DNA from: JBLNDG01 sp050261415
GTDB lineage: Bacteria; Bacillota; Clostridia; Lutisporales; Lutisporaceae
Assembly: GCA_050261415.1 (NCBI GenBank)
Contig: JBLNDG010000188.1
Span: forward strand, 1 to 20,442
Length of the DNA: 20,442 nucleotides
Direction: 5' to 3'
Part shown: piece after piece, positions 13,414-20,442 of the stretch
Position numbering within the stretch: the first letter of the stretch is position 1
Layout of the letters: the number at the start of each line of letters is the position of its first letter
Notes under the pieces: generated by a model
Databases searched by the model: none
Told to the model about the DNA's origin: nothing
The model's input: the letters and a program-made list of their open reading frames with translations, nothing else
Translations under genes and position numbers: made by a program

Positions 13414-13855
13414 ATTCTAAATGTTTTCTTACAAGTGAGTTTACGAGCTTACCATCAGCTCTACCCTTGACTTTCGGCATCAGAGCACTCATTACTTTAC
13501 CCAAATCCTGCATGCTCTGGGCGCCTATTTCGAAAATTGTATCTGAAACTATTTGATCGAGCTCATCCTCGCTAAGCTGCTGCGGAAGATAGCTCATTAG
13601 AATACTGATCTCTTTTTCTATATTTTCAACCAGGTCGGGTCTATTGCCTTTTTCAAACTCGGGTATTGAATCCTTCCTCTGCTTTACTCCTTTGGCAATT
13701 ACCTCTATAACACCCTCATCATCAAGTTCAATTTTCTTATCCTTTTCAATCTGCAATATACCGGCTCTTACCATTGTGATAACATTTTTCCTAATGGTAT
13801 CCTTTTCTTTCATTGCAGATTTAAGGTCACTCTGTAGTACTTCCTTGAGGGACAT
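13412..13855 (-). CDS. yqeY: GatB/YqeY domain-containing protein
   Basis: A 147-aa cytoplasmic helical protein of the usual YqeY length. It resembles the C-terminal tail domain of the amidotransferase subunit GatB, which binds tRNA. Typical features are the opening SLKEVLQSDLKSAMKEKD, the KQRKDSI segment near residue 60, and the closing DLGKVMSALMPKVKGRADGK (about 117-136). The precise cellular role is not established. It begins 15 bases after the rpsU stop, with AAGAAGGT as the ribosome site, and is followed by a strong terminator. The rpsU-yqeY pair is common in Firmicutes. Confidence 0.95.
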   Translation of the reverse strand: MSLKEVLQSDLKSAMKEKDTIRKNVITMVRAGILQIEKDKKIELDDEGVIEVIAKGVKQRKDSIPEFEKGNRPDLVENIEKEISILMSYLPQQLSEDELDQIVSDTIFEIGAQSMQDLGKVMSALMPKVKGRADGKLVNSLVRKHLE

Positions 13856-13870
13856 TCACATCAACCTTCT

Positions 13871-14047
13871 TTATTTTGTTTTTCTTTTCCTTGCAGCTTC
13901 AGATTTCTTCCTTCTTTTTACACTTGGGCTTTCATAATGCTCTCTTTTTCTAACTTCTGCCAATACCCCAGCCCTTGCACATTTCTTCTTAAACCTTCTA
14001 AGTGCACTTTCAAGAGATTCATTTTCACCAACTCTGATTTCTGACAT
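13871..14047 (-). CDS. rpsU: 30S ribosomal protein bS21
   Basis: A 58-aa, very basic protein that I translated by hand: MSEIRVGENESLESALRRF, then KKKCARAGVLAEVRKREHYE, ending in a Lys/Arg-rich tail (KRKTK). This is bS21, which sits near the anti-Shine-Dalgarno end of 16S rRNA and helps initiation. The ATG at 14047 follows GGAGGGAGGG. Length matches the family. It is transcribed from the strong promoter at 14134-14163 with yqeY. Confidence 0.97.
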   Translation of the reverse strand: MSEIRVGENESLESALRRFKKKCARAGVLAEVRKREHYESPSVKRRKKSEAARKRKTK

Positions 14048-14078
14048 CTATTTCCCTCCCTCCGCTGGTAACAATGCT

Positions 14079-14100
14079 CGCAGTATGTGTCAATACTGCG
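14079..14100 (-). promoter_or_regulatory. Hairpin in the rpsU leader
   Basis: Perfect 8-bp arms CGCAGTAT and ATACTGCG enclose a 6-base loop in the untranslated leader, about 30 bases before the rpsU start. There is no T-run, so it is not a terminator. It could stabilise the mRNA or serve translational control by S21, which is a guess. Confidence 0.5.
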
Positions 14101-14133
14101 TTCCAAAGTGGGACTAAATAAAACACTTAGTTA

Positions 14134-14163
14134 ATTATACATTAATTGATTATTTAGTGTCAA
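14134..14163 (-). promoter_or_regulatory. Consensus sigma-A promoter of rpsU-yqeY
   Basis: Perfect TTGACA (14158-14163) and perfect TATAAT (14134-14139) are 18 bases apart on the minus strand. The start would be near 14127, a leader of about 80 bases. It lies 16 bases past the HIT gene stop, and no terminator is seen between, so some read-through from upstream is likely. Confidence 0.85.
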
Positions 14164-14179
14164 CAAAAGGTTTTTTAGT

Positions 14180-14524
14180 TTATCCCAAAGAAGAATCAAG
14201 CTGCCTTCCGCCCAATATATGGAAATGAAGATGTTTGACTAGTTGTCCCCCATCCTTTCCCACATTGCTTACTATGCGGAAGCCGTTCTCTGCAATTCCT
14301 GCATCTTTAGCTATTTTACCAATCTTTTTAAATATATGTCCAATTATTCTAGAATTTTCTTCATTTACATCCATAGCAGACTCCATATGCTGCTTTGGTA
14401 TTATCAGTATATGAACTGGAGCAAGCGGGTTTATGTCTTTAAAAGCGATTACCTCTTCATCCTGATACACCATGCTGCAAGGTATCTCGCCGCTAGCAAT
14501 CTTGCAAAATATACAGTCGGACAT
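14180..14524 (-). CDS. HIT-family (HinT-like) nucleotide-binding hydrolase
   Basis: A 114-aa cytoplasmic protein of the histidine-triad family, which cleaves adenosine 5'-phosphoramidates and related nucleotides. The triad is HLHFH (98-102), followed by ILGG. The N-terminal CIFC (4-7) is the usual zinc-site pair. The conserved HILIIPKQH lies at about 38-46. I choose the ATG at 14524 because AGGAGG is 8 bases upstream. A GTG at 14533 would lie inside the ribosome site. It follows mtaB after about 85 bases and belongs to the same strand and probably the same transcript. Confidence 0.95.
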   Translation of the reverse strand: MSDCIFCKIASGEIPCSMVYQDEEVIAFKDINPLAPVHILIIPKQHMESAMDVNEENSRIIGHIFKKIGKIAKDAGIAENGFRIVSNVGKDGGQLVKHLHFHILGGRQLDSSLG

Positions 14525-14609
14525 TAATCTCACCTCCTATAACCAGTTCCTTTTATCATATTAAAATGCAATAAAGGATATTCAACAAAATCTTTTAAAT
14601 TCCTGCATA

Positions 14610-15920
14610 TCACAAAAAATTTGTAATTTGTCCTACTATATAGTCGTCTTTTATTTTCAAAAGTGATGTTTCAATTATTTTTCCCTTTAAATCATGGCAT
14701 GATTCAGAGACAACCCTAATATAATTGTCTGTCAAACCCTCGTACATAATATTATTGCTATCAATTGCATGTTCATATAATACTTTCATGTTCTTCCCAA
14801 TAAAACCTTTTTTAAACATCTCTTCACTTTCTGCCGCAATTTCAACCGCTATTTTGCTTCTTTCTTCCTTAACCTGCGGTTTTACCTGGTTCTTGAACTT
14901 TACAGCCGGTGTGCCTGCCCTCGGTGAATATTTGAATATATGCATACTGCTGAAGGAAATATCTTTAATAAATTTTACAGTTTTTTGGAATTCTTCGTCA
15001 GTTTCTCCCGGGAATCCTACTATTAGATCAGTTGTAATGGCAACCCCCGGAAAAACCTCCCTTAATTTTTCCACCACACTTTTATATTCTTCGGCAGTAT
15101 ATTTTCTATTCATCCTTTTTAAGGTTTCATTACAGCCGCTTTGCATTGACAGGTGAAAATGCCTGCATATCTTCGGTAGTGCCTTAAGCCTCCCAATAAA
15201 TTCATCAGTCATTACATCCGGATCAATTGAACTCATTCGTATGCGTTCTATTCCTTCTACCTTGTGCACTTCTTCGATTATCTCTATCAATGAAATATTG
15301 CCCAGATCCCTGCCATATGAAGCTACATGGATGCCGGTCAGTACAACCTCCTTGAAACCGTTTGCCGCAAGCTCCTTTACTTCATTAATTATACTTTCTG
15401 GCTTACGGCTGCGTATATGGCCCCTCGCATATGGTATAATGCAGTATGTGCAGTATTGGTCGCATCCCTCCTGGATTTTCAGAAATGCCCTTGTCCTGCT
15501 TTTATAGCTATGTATTGACATTTCTTCAAAATCCCTTACTTCCATTATATCACTTACCATATTGACTTTATCATCTTTTTTCATAGCATATTCAACGAGT
15601 TCTACAATTTTACTCCGCTCGTTAGTACCCACCACAAGCTTAACCCCCGGTATATGAAGAATCTCATCGGGAGCTATTTGTGAGTAGCAGCCTACAACAG
15701 CAATAAGTGCATCAGGATTCACATCCAGGGCCCTTCTTATAATCTGCCTGGATTTCCTGTCACCCATATTCGTAACTGTGCAAGTGTTTATAATGTAGAC
15801 GTCCGCGAAGCTATTGTAATCTACAACTTCATAACCAGCATTTTCAAAACATTCTATCATTGCTTCAGTCTCGTACTGGTTTACCTTACATCCAAGTGTA
15901 TAAAACGCCGCTCTTCTCAA
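14610..15920 (-). CDS. mtaB: tRNA (N6-threonylcarbamoyladenosine(37)-C2)-methylthiotransferase MtaB
   Basis: A 436-aa radical-SAM enzyme that converts t6A37 to ms2t6A in tRNAs reading ANN codons. The N-terminal methylthiotransferase domain has cysteines 11, 47 and 78 (GCKVNQYE, INTCTVTN, VVGCYSQ), which bind one iron-sulfur cluster. The radical-SAM motif is CDQYCTYC (Cys153, 157, 160). The C-terminal part (about 373-436) is the TRAM RNA-binding domain. MtaB rather than MiaB or RimO is supported by the TLGCKVNQYETEAM opening and by the neighbourhood. The start is TTG at 15920, with GGAGG 7 bases upstream, 28 bases after rsmE. Confidence 0.95.
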   Translation of the reverse strand: MRRAAFYTLGCKVNQYETEAMIECFENAGYEVVDYNSFADVYIINTCTVTNMGDRKSRQIIRRALDVNPDALIAVVGCYSQIAPDEILHIPGVKLVVGTNERSKIVELVEYAMKKDDKVNMVSDIMEVRDFEEMSIHSYKSRTRAFLKIQEGCDQYCTYCIIPYARGHIRSRKPESIINEVKELAANGFKEVVLTGIHVASYGRDLGNISLIEIIEEVHKVEGIERIRMSSIDPDVMTDEFIGRLKALPKICRHFHLSMQSGCNETLKRMNRKYTAEEYKSVVEKLREVFPGVAITTDLIVGFPGETDEEFQKTVKFIKDISFSSMHIFKYSPRAGTPAVKFKNQVKPQVKEERSKIAVEIAAESEEMFKKGFIGKNMKVLYEHAIDSNNIMYEGLTDNYIRVVSESCHDLKGKIIETSLLKIKDDYIVGQITNFL

Positions 15921-15948
15921 CGTATTTCCTCCAAACTATTCATATGGC

Positions 15949-16689
15949 CTAAACCATCTGGTCATAATGATACATTATGCTTGTTAAAACCGCAAAACCT
16001 GCAGTCTCAGTTCTCAATATCCTCTTGCCCAACGTAACCGGAATTACCCCCGAGGATTTTGCCTTTTCTATTTCAACAGCCTCGAAGCCTCCCTCAGGCC
16101 CGATAAAGAAGCCTATACTTTCCGCACTTTTGCCCCCAAGCACTTTTTTTAGAGAAGTACTTTCCTCCAATTCATAAGGAATCACAACAATATCAAGGCT
16201 GACGGCGTCACTAAGAGCTTTATCGAAAGTCATGGGCATTGCTATATGAGGAATCCTGCCCCTGCCGCTTTGTTTTGCAGCCTCTTCAGCTATCTTTGTC
16301 CACCTCTCGACCTTGCGCATTTCATCCTTTTCAGATTCAAGCTTTACTACAGTTCTTGCAGTCATTACGGGCACAATGCTACTGATACCCATTTCTGTGC
16401 ACTTTTGTATAATGAGGTCCATCTTCGTAGACTTCGGAATTCCCTGATAAAGAACTGCATCAATGGCAGGCTCGCCCTTTGATTCCTCTTTATTTAGGAT
16501 TACCGTCCTTATTGAATGCTTATTCATACTTTCTATTGAAACATAGTAATCGGTTCCAGCCCCGTCGCAAAGCACAAGCTTGTCATCGATACCGAGCCTT
16601 AAGACCCTTGAAATATGTTGGACATCTTCACCTTCAACAGTAATTCCGCCTTTAAAAATGTTCTCGTGTTTTATGAAAAATCTGTGCAT
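15949..16689 (-). CDS. rsmE: 16S rRNA m3U1498 methyltransferase RsmE
   Basis: A 246-aa SPOUT-class methyltransferase that methylates N3 of U1498 in the decoding region of 16S rRNA. It has the RNA-binding N-terminal barrel (MHRFFIKHE onwards, about 1-70), then the knotted catalytic domain with IGPEGGF (196-202) and LGKRILRTETA (220-230), the SAM-binding trefoil-knot motifs. The ATG at 16689 is one base from the prmA stop (TAG-T-ATG), with AAGGA upstream. A longer reading from 16743 would overlap prmA by about 50 bases and has no family similarity. Coupled translation with prmA is likely. Confidence 0.96.
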   Translation of the reverse strand: MHRFFIKHENIFKGGITVEGEDVQHISRVLRLGIDDKLVLCDGAGTDYYVSIESMNKHSIRTVILNKEESKGEPAIDAVLYQGIPKSTKMDLIIQKCTEMGISSIVPVMTARTVVKLESEKDEMRKVERWTKIAEEAAKQSGRGRIPHIAMPMTFDKALSDAVSLDIVVIPYELEESTSLKKVLGGKSAESIGFFIGPEGGFEAVEIEKAKSSGVIPVTLGKRILRTETAGFAVLTSIMYHYDQMV

Positions 16690-16690
16690 A

Positions 16691-17629
16691 CTATTTTCCT
16701 TCCGCAGCAATAGCACACCATTCTCCCATTTCCAGTACATCAAGTATGCTGAAGCCCTCTGCCCTTAGTTTTTTAAGCACTTCGTCCCTTCTGTCCCTGA
16801 TAATGCCTGAAGATATGAATATACCGCCTTTGTTCAAAAAGCCTTTCGCATCCTCCGTAAATGAAATTATGATATCAGCGATAATATTTGCAATAATAAC
16901 GTCAGCTTTATCAGACACAACATCCAAAAGGTTGCCGCACCGTACTTCAACCTTGTTTTCCACATTATTAAGCATTACATTTTCTTCGGATACCTTGCAG
17001 GAAAGCTCATCAATATCCACACATATCACTTTCTTTGCATCAAGCTTAGCTGCAGTTATTCCCAGTATTCCGGAGCCGCACCCCACATCGAATATGGTAC
17101 TGTCCTTTTCTACATACTTCTCCAAAAGCCTTATACACATCATTGTTGTCTCATGAGTCCCGGTGCCAAATGCCATTCCGGGGTCCAATTCAACTATAGC
17201 TTCATTTTCTTTTGCCTCATATACTTCCCAGGTAGGCTTTATTACTACCCTGTCACCTATTTTTGCAGGCTTGTAGTATTGCTTCCATGCATTTGCCCAG
17301 TCTTCATCGTTTACCTCCCTGGAGCTTATTATACCCTTGCCTTTATCAAGCCCGAACTCATCGAGCTTGTTTACCCGGTCTTCTACCGCTTTTAAAATGT
17401 TGCCGTTGAACTCCTCTGCCTGAAAATAGCCCTTTACTTTGGCATCCTCTCCAAGCTTCTTTACCAATTCCTCCTCCACATAGTCCCATCTCTTGGTGTC
17501 GGTATTCAATGCCTTAAAATCGTTAGGGTCTTCTATAAGGACACCGGAAGCACCCTCTTCATACAATATGTTTGAAATGGCGTCAGAAGCTTCCGTTGTG
17601 GTGATTACCTGCAGTTCTATGTATTTCAT
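16691..17629 (-). CDS. prmA: Ribosomal protein L11 methyltransferase PrmA
   Basis: A 312-aa SAM-dependent methyltransferase that trimethylates ribosomal protein uL11. Residues 1 to about 100 are the substrate-recognition domain, and the class I methyltransferase fold follows. Visible motifs are GMAFGTGTHETT (151-162), the SAM loop DVGCGSGILG (181-190), the acidic CVDIDELSC strand and NIIADII. Length is typical. The ATG at 17629 has GAGAGG about 10 bases upstream. It is the first gene of a unit that begins after the dnaJ terminator. Confidence 0.96.
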   Translation of the reverse strand: MKYIELQVITTTEASDAISNILYEEGASGVLIEDPNDFKALNTDTKRWDYVEEELVKKLGEDAKVKGYFQAEEFNGNILKAVEDRVNKLDEFGLDKGKGIISSREVNDEDWANAWKQYYKPAKIGDRVVIKPTWEVYEAKENEAIVELDPGMAFGTGTHETTMMCIRLLEKYVEKDSTIFDVGCGSGILGITAAKLDAKKVICVDIDELSCKVSEENVMLNNVENKVEVRCGNLLDVVSDKADVIIANIIADIIISFTEDAKGFLNKGGIFISSGIIRDRRDEVLKKLRAEGFSILDVLEMGEWCAIAAEGK

Positions 17630-17702
17630 AATATACCATCCTCTCTCTAGTACAAAAATATGCTGGGCTTGTATACTCGTTACCTTTTTTAATATCTCTA
17701 AT

Positions 17703-17731
17703 ATTATATATAATCAGACTTAATTTTACAA
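17703..17731 (-). promoter_or_regulatory. Probable sigma-A promoter of prmA-rsmE-mtaB-HIT
   Basis: TTGTAA (17726-17731) and a perfect TATAAT (17703-17708) are 17 bases apart on the minus strand. They lie between the dnaJ terminator and the prmA start, giving a leader of about 65 bases. Confidence 0.6.
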
Positions 17732-17786
17732 TATATGCGTACATATTAATAATGCGCCGCTATCTGTAACAATGCACAAAACAAAA

Positions 17787-17804
17787 GCCCGGCTGTCGCC
17801 GGGC
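17787..17804 (-). terminator. Rho-independent terminator after dnaJ
   Basis: GCCCGGC and GCCGGGC form a perfect 7-bp G/C stem with a TGTC loop, and the minus strand continues TTTTGTTTTG. It lies 8 bases past the dnaJ stop and ends the heat-shock operon. Confidence 0.88.
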
Positions 17805-17811
17805 ATTACAA

Positions 17812-18972
17812 TCATTTTCCGAATGCATCCTTCATCTTGTTAAAGAATGATTTACCTTGTTCATCCACTTGTTCTCCGTTTGCTTCCGCAAATTTTCTCA
17901 AAGCATCCTTCTGCTGTTCATTGAGCTTTCTTGGAACACTTACCTTCACAGTAAAGTAAAGATCTCCCCTTGCGTTGCTTCTAAGGCTCGGTACGCCTTT
18001 GCTCTTAAGTTTGAAGGTTGTACCCGTTTGTGTACCTTCAGGTATTGAGTATTTAGCATCTCCATCCAAGGTAGGTACACTTATCTCTGCTCCCAACGCT
18101 GCCTGTGCAAAGGAAATCGGTATTTCGCAGTACAGGTTGACGCCTTCTCTCTTAAACAGTCTATGAGGCTTAACCCTGATGTAAACATATAAATCACCTT
18201 TGGGAGCACCCTTCGTTCCAGGTTCACCCTCACCCCTGAGCGGCATTACAGAACCCGTATCCACACCGGCAGGTATATCAAGTGTTATTTTCCTTGATTT
18301 TCTTACACTTCCCCTTCCAAGGCATGTCGGGCATGGTTCCTTAATTACTTTACCCTCTCCATGACATTCATCACAAGGTCTGACATTAACTACCCTACCA
18401 AATACAGTACTCTGGGTGAACCGGATTTCTCCGGTACCTCCGCATGCCTTGCAGGTTTCTACGCTGCTTCCGGCTTTTGCACCGGTTCCGCGACAATCAG
18501 TACAGGTTTCGTTTCTTGTAATGTGTATATCTTTTTTGACACCAAAAGCAGCTTCCTCAAATTCTATTTCAAGCTCGTATTTAAGATCTGCGCCCTTCTG
18601 CGGTCCAGACTTCCTCCGTGATGAGGAACCAAATCCGGCACCGCCAAAAAATGCGTCGAAAATATCTCCTATATCTCCAAAACCGCCTTCAAAGCCTCCA
18701 AAGCCCCCGCCAAAACCTCCGGTACCGCCGCCGAATCCATTCGGGTCTACTCCGGCGTGGCCGAACTGGTCGTATTTGGCTTTTTTATCCTTATCGCTCA
18801 ATACTTCGTATGCTTCATTTACTTCTTTGAACTTGGCTTCAGCATCCTTATCGCCCTGATTCATATCAGGATGGTACTTTTTTGCGAGCTGTCTGTATGC
18901 CTTTTTGATTTCTTCTTCGGTAGCGCTCTTGCTTACCCCAAGGACCTCATAGTAATCTCTTTTTGCCGCCAT
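17812..18972 (-). CDS. dnaJ: Chaperone protein DnaJ
   Basis: A 386-aa type I DnaJ, the co-chaperone that stimulates the DnaK ATPase and delivers unfolded clients. The J domain covers about 1-70 with HPD at 34-36. The Gly/Phe-rich linker follows (about 72-115). The zinc domain has four CxxCxGxG repeats with cysteines at 157/160, 174/177, 200/203 and 214/217. The C-terminal substrate-binding domains run to the end (FFNKMKDAFGK). The ATG at 18972 has AAGGTGG 7 bases upstream. All key residues are intact. Confidence 0.98.
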   Translation of the reverse strand: MAAKRDYYEVLGVSKSATEEEIKKAYRQLAKKYHPDMNQGDKDAEAKFKEVNEAYEVLSDKDKKAKYDQFGHAGVDPNGFGGGTGGFGGGFGGFEGGFGDIGDIFDAFFGGAGFGSSSRRKSGPQKGADLKYELEIEFEEAAFGVKKDIHITRNETCTDCRGTGAKAGSSVETCKACGGTGEIRFTQSTVFGRVVNVRPCDECHGEGKVIKEPCPTCLGRGSVRKSRKITLDIPAGVDTGSVMPLRGEGEPGTKGAPKGDLYVYIRVKPHRLFKREGVNLYCEIPISFAQAALGAEISVPTLDGDAKYSIPEGTQTGTTFKLKSKGVPSLRSNARGDLYFTVKVSVPRKLNEQQKDALRKFAEANGEQVDEQGKSFFNKMKDAFGK

Positions 18973-19026
18973 CTTTTCACCACCTTATACCTACAAGTGC
19001 ATCATATAATTTTAAAAAATCATAAG

Positions 19027-19062
19027 CTAAGCGAGAAGCCTTATTCCAGACAACTCGCTTAG
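19027..19062 (-). terminator. Hairpin between dnaK and dnaJ (attenuator or processing site)
   Basis: CTAAGCGAG and CTCGCTTAG form a perfect 9-bp stem with an 18-base loop. The minus strand then reads CTTATGATTTTTT, so the T-run is displaced by about 7 bases. This fits partial termination or an mRNA end-protecting stem that lowers dnaJ relative to dnaK. Confidence 0.55.
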
Positions 19063-19074
19063 TTCATATATATG

Positions 19075-20442
19075 TTATTTGTCATCTTCAACCTTGTAAT
19101 CAGCATTTACAGTGTTATCTCCCTGCGGACCTGCTCCGGGAGCTCCCTGCGGTCCCTGTGGGCCGGCACCGCCCTGATATATTTTTGCGGATATATCATA
19201 GAAGACTTTTGTAAGCTCTTCAGTTGCATTCTTTATTGCCTGTGTGTCGTTACCCTTAAGAGCTTCCTTTACGTGGTTGAGTTCGGCTTCAATTTTGGCT
19301 TTGTCTTCACTGCTGAGCTTACCTTCAAGGTCCTTCATTGTCTTTTCGGTCTGGTAAACCAGGCTGTCTGCATGATTTCTGGTCTCTACTTCTTCTTTTC
19401 TCTTCTTGTCTTCTGCAGCGTACTTTTCTGCATCCTTAACTGCTGTGTTTATATCGTTATCCGAGAGATTAGTGCTTGCAGTAATTGTAACCTTCTGCTC
19501 GTTTCCTGTACCCAGATCCTTTGCAGTTACATGTACGATACCGTTTGCATCTATATCAAAGGTAACTTCAATCTGCGGCACTCCTCTTGGTGCCGGAGGT
19601 ATACCTGTGAGCTGGAATCTTCCAAGAGTCTTGTTATAAGCGGCCATCTCTCTCTCGCCCTGCAGCACATGGATTTCAACGCTTGTCTGTCCATCTGCAG
19701 CAGTGGAGAATACCTGGCTCTTCTTTGTAGGTATTGTCGTGTTCCTTTCGATAAGCTTTGTAAAGACGCCTCCCAATGTTTCTATACCTAGTGAAAGAGG
19801 AGTTACGTCCAAGAGCAATACGTCCTTAACTTCACCGGTAAGAACCGCTGCCTGGATTGCAGCACCCACTGCAACACATTCATCCGGGTTTACTCCCTTA
19901 TATGGTTCCTTACCTGTAAGCTTTTTAACAGCTTCCTGCACTGCCGGGATTCTTGTTGAACCGCCAACAAGAATAACCTTGTTTATTCCGTCAGGAGTAA
20001 GCCCTGCATCTGACAAAGCCCTTCTTGCAGGCTCCATAGTCATTTCAACCAGGTCGTGAGTAAGTTCATCAAACTTAGCTCTTGTAAGAGTTATATCAAG
20101 GTGTTTAGGCCCGCTTGCATCTGCAGTTATGAATGGAAGATTTATATTGGTCTGCACAACTCCGGAAAGTTCAATCTTTGCTTTTTCTGCAGCTTCCTTA
20201 AGCCTCTGCAAAGCCATCCTGTCATTTCTCAAATCTATACCGTTTGCCTTTTTGAATTCATCTGCAAGGAAGTTTATAACCCTTTGATCGAAGTCATCCC
20301 CGCCAAGTCGGTTGTTTCCGTTTGTAGCGAGTACTTCAAATACCCCGTCGCCAAGTTCAAGTATTGATACGTCGAAGGTTCCTCCGCCGAGGTCAAATAC
20401 AAGTATTTTCTGGCTTTCTTCCTTGTCGAGACCATATGCAAG
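19075..20442 (-). CDS. dnaK: Chaperone protein DnaK (Hsp70), 5' end outside the window
   Basis: The visible part is 455 aa in an unbroken frame to the window edge. It begins LAYGLDKE, followed by the nucleotide-binding motif VFDLGGGTFDVS. Roughly the first 165-170 residues are missing. Further motifs are GGSTRIPAVQ, the interdomain linker and start of the substrate domain DVLLLDVTPLSLGIETLGG, the peptide-binding beta-sandwich and the helical lid. The tail is GPQGPQGAPGAGPQG and ends in acidic VEDDK, a usual Hsp70 form. It is transcribed ahead of dnaJ. The hrcA-grpE genes and CIRCE operator expected upstream are outside the window. Confidence 0.98.
   Translation of the reverse strand, partial: LAYGLDKEESQKILVFDLGGGTFDVSILELGDGVFEVLATNGNNRLGGDDFDQRVINFLADEFKKANGIDLRNDRMALQRLKEAAEKAKIELSGVVQTNINLPFITADASGPKHLDITLTRAKFDELTHDLVEMTMEPARRALSDAGLTPDGINKVILVGGSTRIPAVQEAVKKLTGKEPYKGVNPDECVAVGAAIQAAVLTGEVKDVLLLDVTPLSLGIETLGGVFTKLIERNTTIPTKKSQVFSTAADGQTSVEIHVLQGEREMAAYNKTLGRFQLTGIPPAPRGVPQIEVTFDIDANGIVHVTAKDLGTGNEQKVTITASTNLSDNDINTAVKDAEKYAAEDKKRKEEVETRNHADSLVYQTEKTMKDLEGKLSSEDKAKIEAELNHVKEALKGNDTQAIKNATEELTKVFYDISAKIYQGGAGPQGPQGAPGAGPQGDNTVNADYKVEDDK

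Noticed and set aside
14610..15920. MiaB or RimO as alternative names for the methylthiotransferase
   Set aside because: The opening TLGCKVNQYETEAM and the place next to rsmE and prmA are characteristic of MtaB.
19072..19791. 239-codon plus-strand frame opposite dnaK
   Set aside because: It is a Cys/Leu-rich antisense shadow of dnaK, which is unmistakable on the other strand.

Overview
The window looks like chromosomal DNA of an anaerobic, low-to-moderate G+C Gram-positive bacterium of the class Clostridia. The reasons are the gene order dnaK-dnaJ-prmA-rsmE-mtaB-HIT-rpsU-yqeY, AGGAGG-type ribosome binding sites, several TTG and GTG starts, and compact U-tailed terminators. Every gene I can support is read on the minus strand, so transcription runs from high to low coordinates. 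The species cannot be fixed from the sequence alone.

Right part (about 13.4-20.4 kb) is housekeeping: the 3' two thirds of dnaK, then dnaJ, then a new transcription unit prmA-rsmE-mtaB-HIT, then rpsU-yqeY behind a promoter whose two hexamers match the sigma-A consensus perfectly. Next (11.05-13.04 kb) comes a membrane-organisation operon: an NfeD-family protein, the flotillin-like FloA and an unrecognised single-span membrane protein.

Left part (0.2-10.9 kb) is an accessory module that appears to be one sigma-54 regulon. Three good -24/-12 promoters sharing a GGCATAA core precede (i) an alpha/beta hydrolase, (ii) a soluble chemoreceptor followed by a decayed SCP-x-type thiolase remnant, and (iii) a branched-chain amino acid/aromatic acid-type ABC importer (lipoprotein, LivG, LivF, LivH, LivM) followed by a second, related alpha/beta hydrolase. 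Beside it, from its own sigma-A promoter, is a PAS-AAA+-Fis enhancer-binding protein, the obvious candidate activator. My reading is that the cell senses a small organic acid or ester-like compound, swims towards it, imports it and hydrolyses it, all under one activator. The substrate is unknown, and the thiolase step seems to have been lost.

The intergenic spaces hold unexplained structure: a 151-bp element bounded by an inverted repeat (1759-1909), short phased tandem repeats at 1990-2083 and 13299-13338, a hairpin-rich spacer ahead of the first hydrolase, and a perfect 17-bp palindrome in the long leader of the transporter operon. No tRNA, rRNA, CRISPR array or complete insertion sequence was seen.
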